Origin: DASRAJ01 sp035638255
Lineage (GTDB): Bacteria > Bacteroidota > Bacteroidia > Chitinophagales > UBA10324
Direction of reading: 5' to 3'
Assembly (NCBI GenBank): GCA_035638255.1
Contig: DASRAJ010000063.1
Span: 79,578-143,577 of the forward strand
Length of the DNA stretch: 64,000 bases
Made by a program: the position numbers and the translations under genes. The notes under the pieces were generated by a model that saw only the letters and a list, made by a program, of their open reading frames with translations, made no database searches and was not told where the DNA came from. Below, one piece after another: positions 62,885 through 64,000 of the stretch (its first letter is position 1; each line of letters starts with the position of its first letter).

Positions 62885-64000
62885 ATGACTACACATTTAC
62901 TCAAATCAAAATTGCCAGGGATAGTATTCTTCTTTATTTCTATTACTTTATCCCTTAATTCTGTAGCACAAAAAGCAACCAACTCTGTTTTTGTCAACTT
63001 TGGACGATTAGGGTGCAATGACGACGCGTATAGTGGCTCTGACATCACCCTATTTGGAGATGCCCAAAGTGCAAGTCCCGAATTGGTATTGCAATGCAAT
63101 AGCACAGACTCCTTAACCAACGTTTTTTCAAAATTCACATCCTATAACTCGACTAATAACAAACTTTATATAAATGATATCGGGAATGGTTATGACAGCA
63201 AAATATACATTCTCAATATAGGCACTCCAACAAATATTACCTGCCCTACTATCAGTTTGGACTATACAATATCCGGTGTAATTCTAAGTCAATTTGAGTT
63301 TGACCTTTTAGGAGATCTGTATGCCATCAGTAATTATGATTATTTAACAGGAACAGCCGACATCGGGGCTTATGATGACACTACCGGAATATTAAATACA
63401 GGCAGCTTAAAAACTTTATATTTTCCCGCAGGTAATTTCCCAAGCGACGTTGGCAATGGTGATATTGCCATTTTGCCAAACGGAAGAATGTTTTGTGTTT
63501 TTGGTGCTGACACATCTAAAATATTTGAGATCACCAATTATTCAAAGACTGTGTCAGGCAATGCAACAGCCACCTACCTTGGCAAGCTTACCAGGGTATG
63601 TTACGCGATGGCTTTCGATAACGGGTATTTGCTGATGGGAGGAACAGATTTATATGGCAGTTGCTACGCTTTTACTTATGACATTACCAAGCGTTATGTA
63701 AGTGCTGAAATATCTTCTCCGTTAAACAGCATGCCTATTGATGCTACCTCCTTTTCCCCCAGCATCGCTGTAGGTGAAAAACTAATTTCATCAGTGCAAG
63801 TGGATGCCACACATTACGATCTTACTTATCAGATTTACCTTAAAAATCTCGGTAACGTCAAGTTAGGCAAGGTTCAGCTTACAGAGGATTTAGCTACCGT
63901 ATTTGGCGCCGGCAACATTTCCAATGTATCCACTTCATGGAAATCAAATGCAGGTCAACTTGTTTTAGATACTTCTTATAACGGGGACGACAGAGCTACC
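62885..64000 (+). CDS. N-terminal part of a large secreted protein (cut by window edge)
   Basis: ATG at 62885 opens a frame that stays open for 372 codons to the last base. A signal peptide (IVFFFISITLSLNSVAQK) is followed by a beta-rich region; DYTISGVILSQFEFDLLGDL and DIAILPNGRMFCVFGAD resemble a propeller-like domain. The end (YQIYLKNLGNVKLGKVQLTE) looks like the start of a DUF11-type repeat, common in long Bacteroidota adhesins. It is probably a further T9SS cargo, but the C-terminus is outside the window. Confidence 0.75.
   Translation, partial: MTTHLLKSKLPGIVFFFISITLSLNSVAQKATNSVFVNFGRLGCNDDAYSGSDITLFGDAQSASPELVLQCNSTDSLTNVFSKFTSYNSTNNKLYINDIGNGYDSKIYILNIGTPTNITCPTISLDYTISGVILSQFEFDLLGDLYAISNYDYLTGTADIGAYDDTTGILNTGSLKTLYFPAGNFPSDVGNGDIAILPNGRMFCVFGADTSKIFEITNYSKTVSGNATATYLGKLTRVCYAMAFDNGYLLMGGTDLYGSCYAFTYDITKRYVSAEISSPLNSMPIDATSFSPSIAVGEKLISSVQVDATHYDLTYQIYLKNLGNVKLGKVQLTEDLATVFGAGNISNVSTSWKSNAGQLVLDTSYNGDDRAT

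Noticed and set aside
62881..63138. Minus-strand open frame of 85 codons
   Set aside because: It is antisense to the long plus-strand frame with a signal peptide that stays open to the window edge.

Overview
The window is a chromosomal segment of a Bacteroidota bacterium, most like the Chitinophagales/Sphingobacteriia side of the phylum. The signs are a SusC/SusD pair with GH144 enzymes, several secreted proteins with type IX secretion (T9SS) C-terminal sorting domains, a TamL/TamB pair, a Reg_prop (beta-propeller) sensor kinase, and A-rich leaders without clear Shine-Dalgarno motifs. No rRNA, phage, IS transposase, CRISPR or integron integrase was seen. Both edges cut genes: the C-terminal 63 codons of an unknown protein at the left, and the N-terminal 372 codons of a secreted protein at the right.

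Layout. (1) 0-8 kb: housekeeping and stress genes: a membrane AraC-type regulator, a fatty acid hydroxylase/sterol desaturase family enzyme, a DUF3298 protein, a DUF4287/DUF5655 protein, LD-carboxypeptidase diverging from metG, and a PIN-toxin/antitoxin pair. (2) 8.1-15.5 kb: outer-membrane assembly pair TamL-TamB, overlapping by 4 bp. (3) 15.8-27.6 kb: a minus-strand polysaccharide utilisation locus in the order GH144, SusC, SusD, LamG/Ig lipoprotein, Ig-Ig-GH144, GH3. Two GH144-type enzymes plus a GH3 beta-glucosidase predict use of beta-1,2-glucan (sophoro-oligosaccharides). (4) 27.6-30.8 kb: tRNA-Arg(UCG), an ATP-grasp PGM1-like ligase, a Kv-type potassium channel and tRNA-Arg(CCU). (5) 30.8-35.3 kb: a xylFGH-type sugar ABC transporter, interrupted between xylF and xylG by a four-helix-bundle (23S rRNA IVS-type) gene. 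That gene sits inside a near-perfect 38-bp inverted repeat. (6) 35.3-43.2 kb: PPK2 kinase, a secreted PPC-repeat T9SS protein, and a Reg_prop histidine kinase with a LuxR-type response regulator. (7) 43.4-51.9 kb: a large SBBP/PKD T9SS protein, then six small AT-richer, same-strand genes of unknown function. Their spacers share hairpins and other repeated modules and resemble a gene-cassette array without integrase. (8) 51.9-54.0 kb: a second, OmpR-type two-component pair. (9) 54.4-62.2 kb: two paralogous giant T9SS proteins with 51-residue tandem repeats, followed by a 171-bp MITE-like inverted-repeat element and the start of another secreted protein.

A recurring theme is a family of degenerate short-period repeats at gene edges. 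The best developed are the TCACGA/TCGTGA type. They supply a signal peptide, stop codons and start-proximal leaders around xylF, xylG and the OmpR-type regulator, and a related TATCAAGAATCAA tract lies in frame inside metG.
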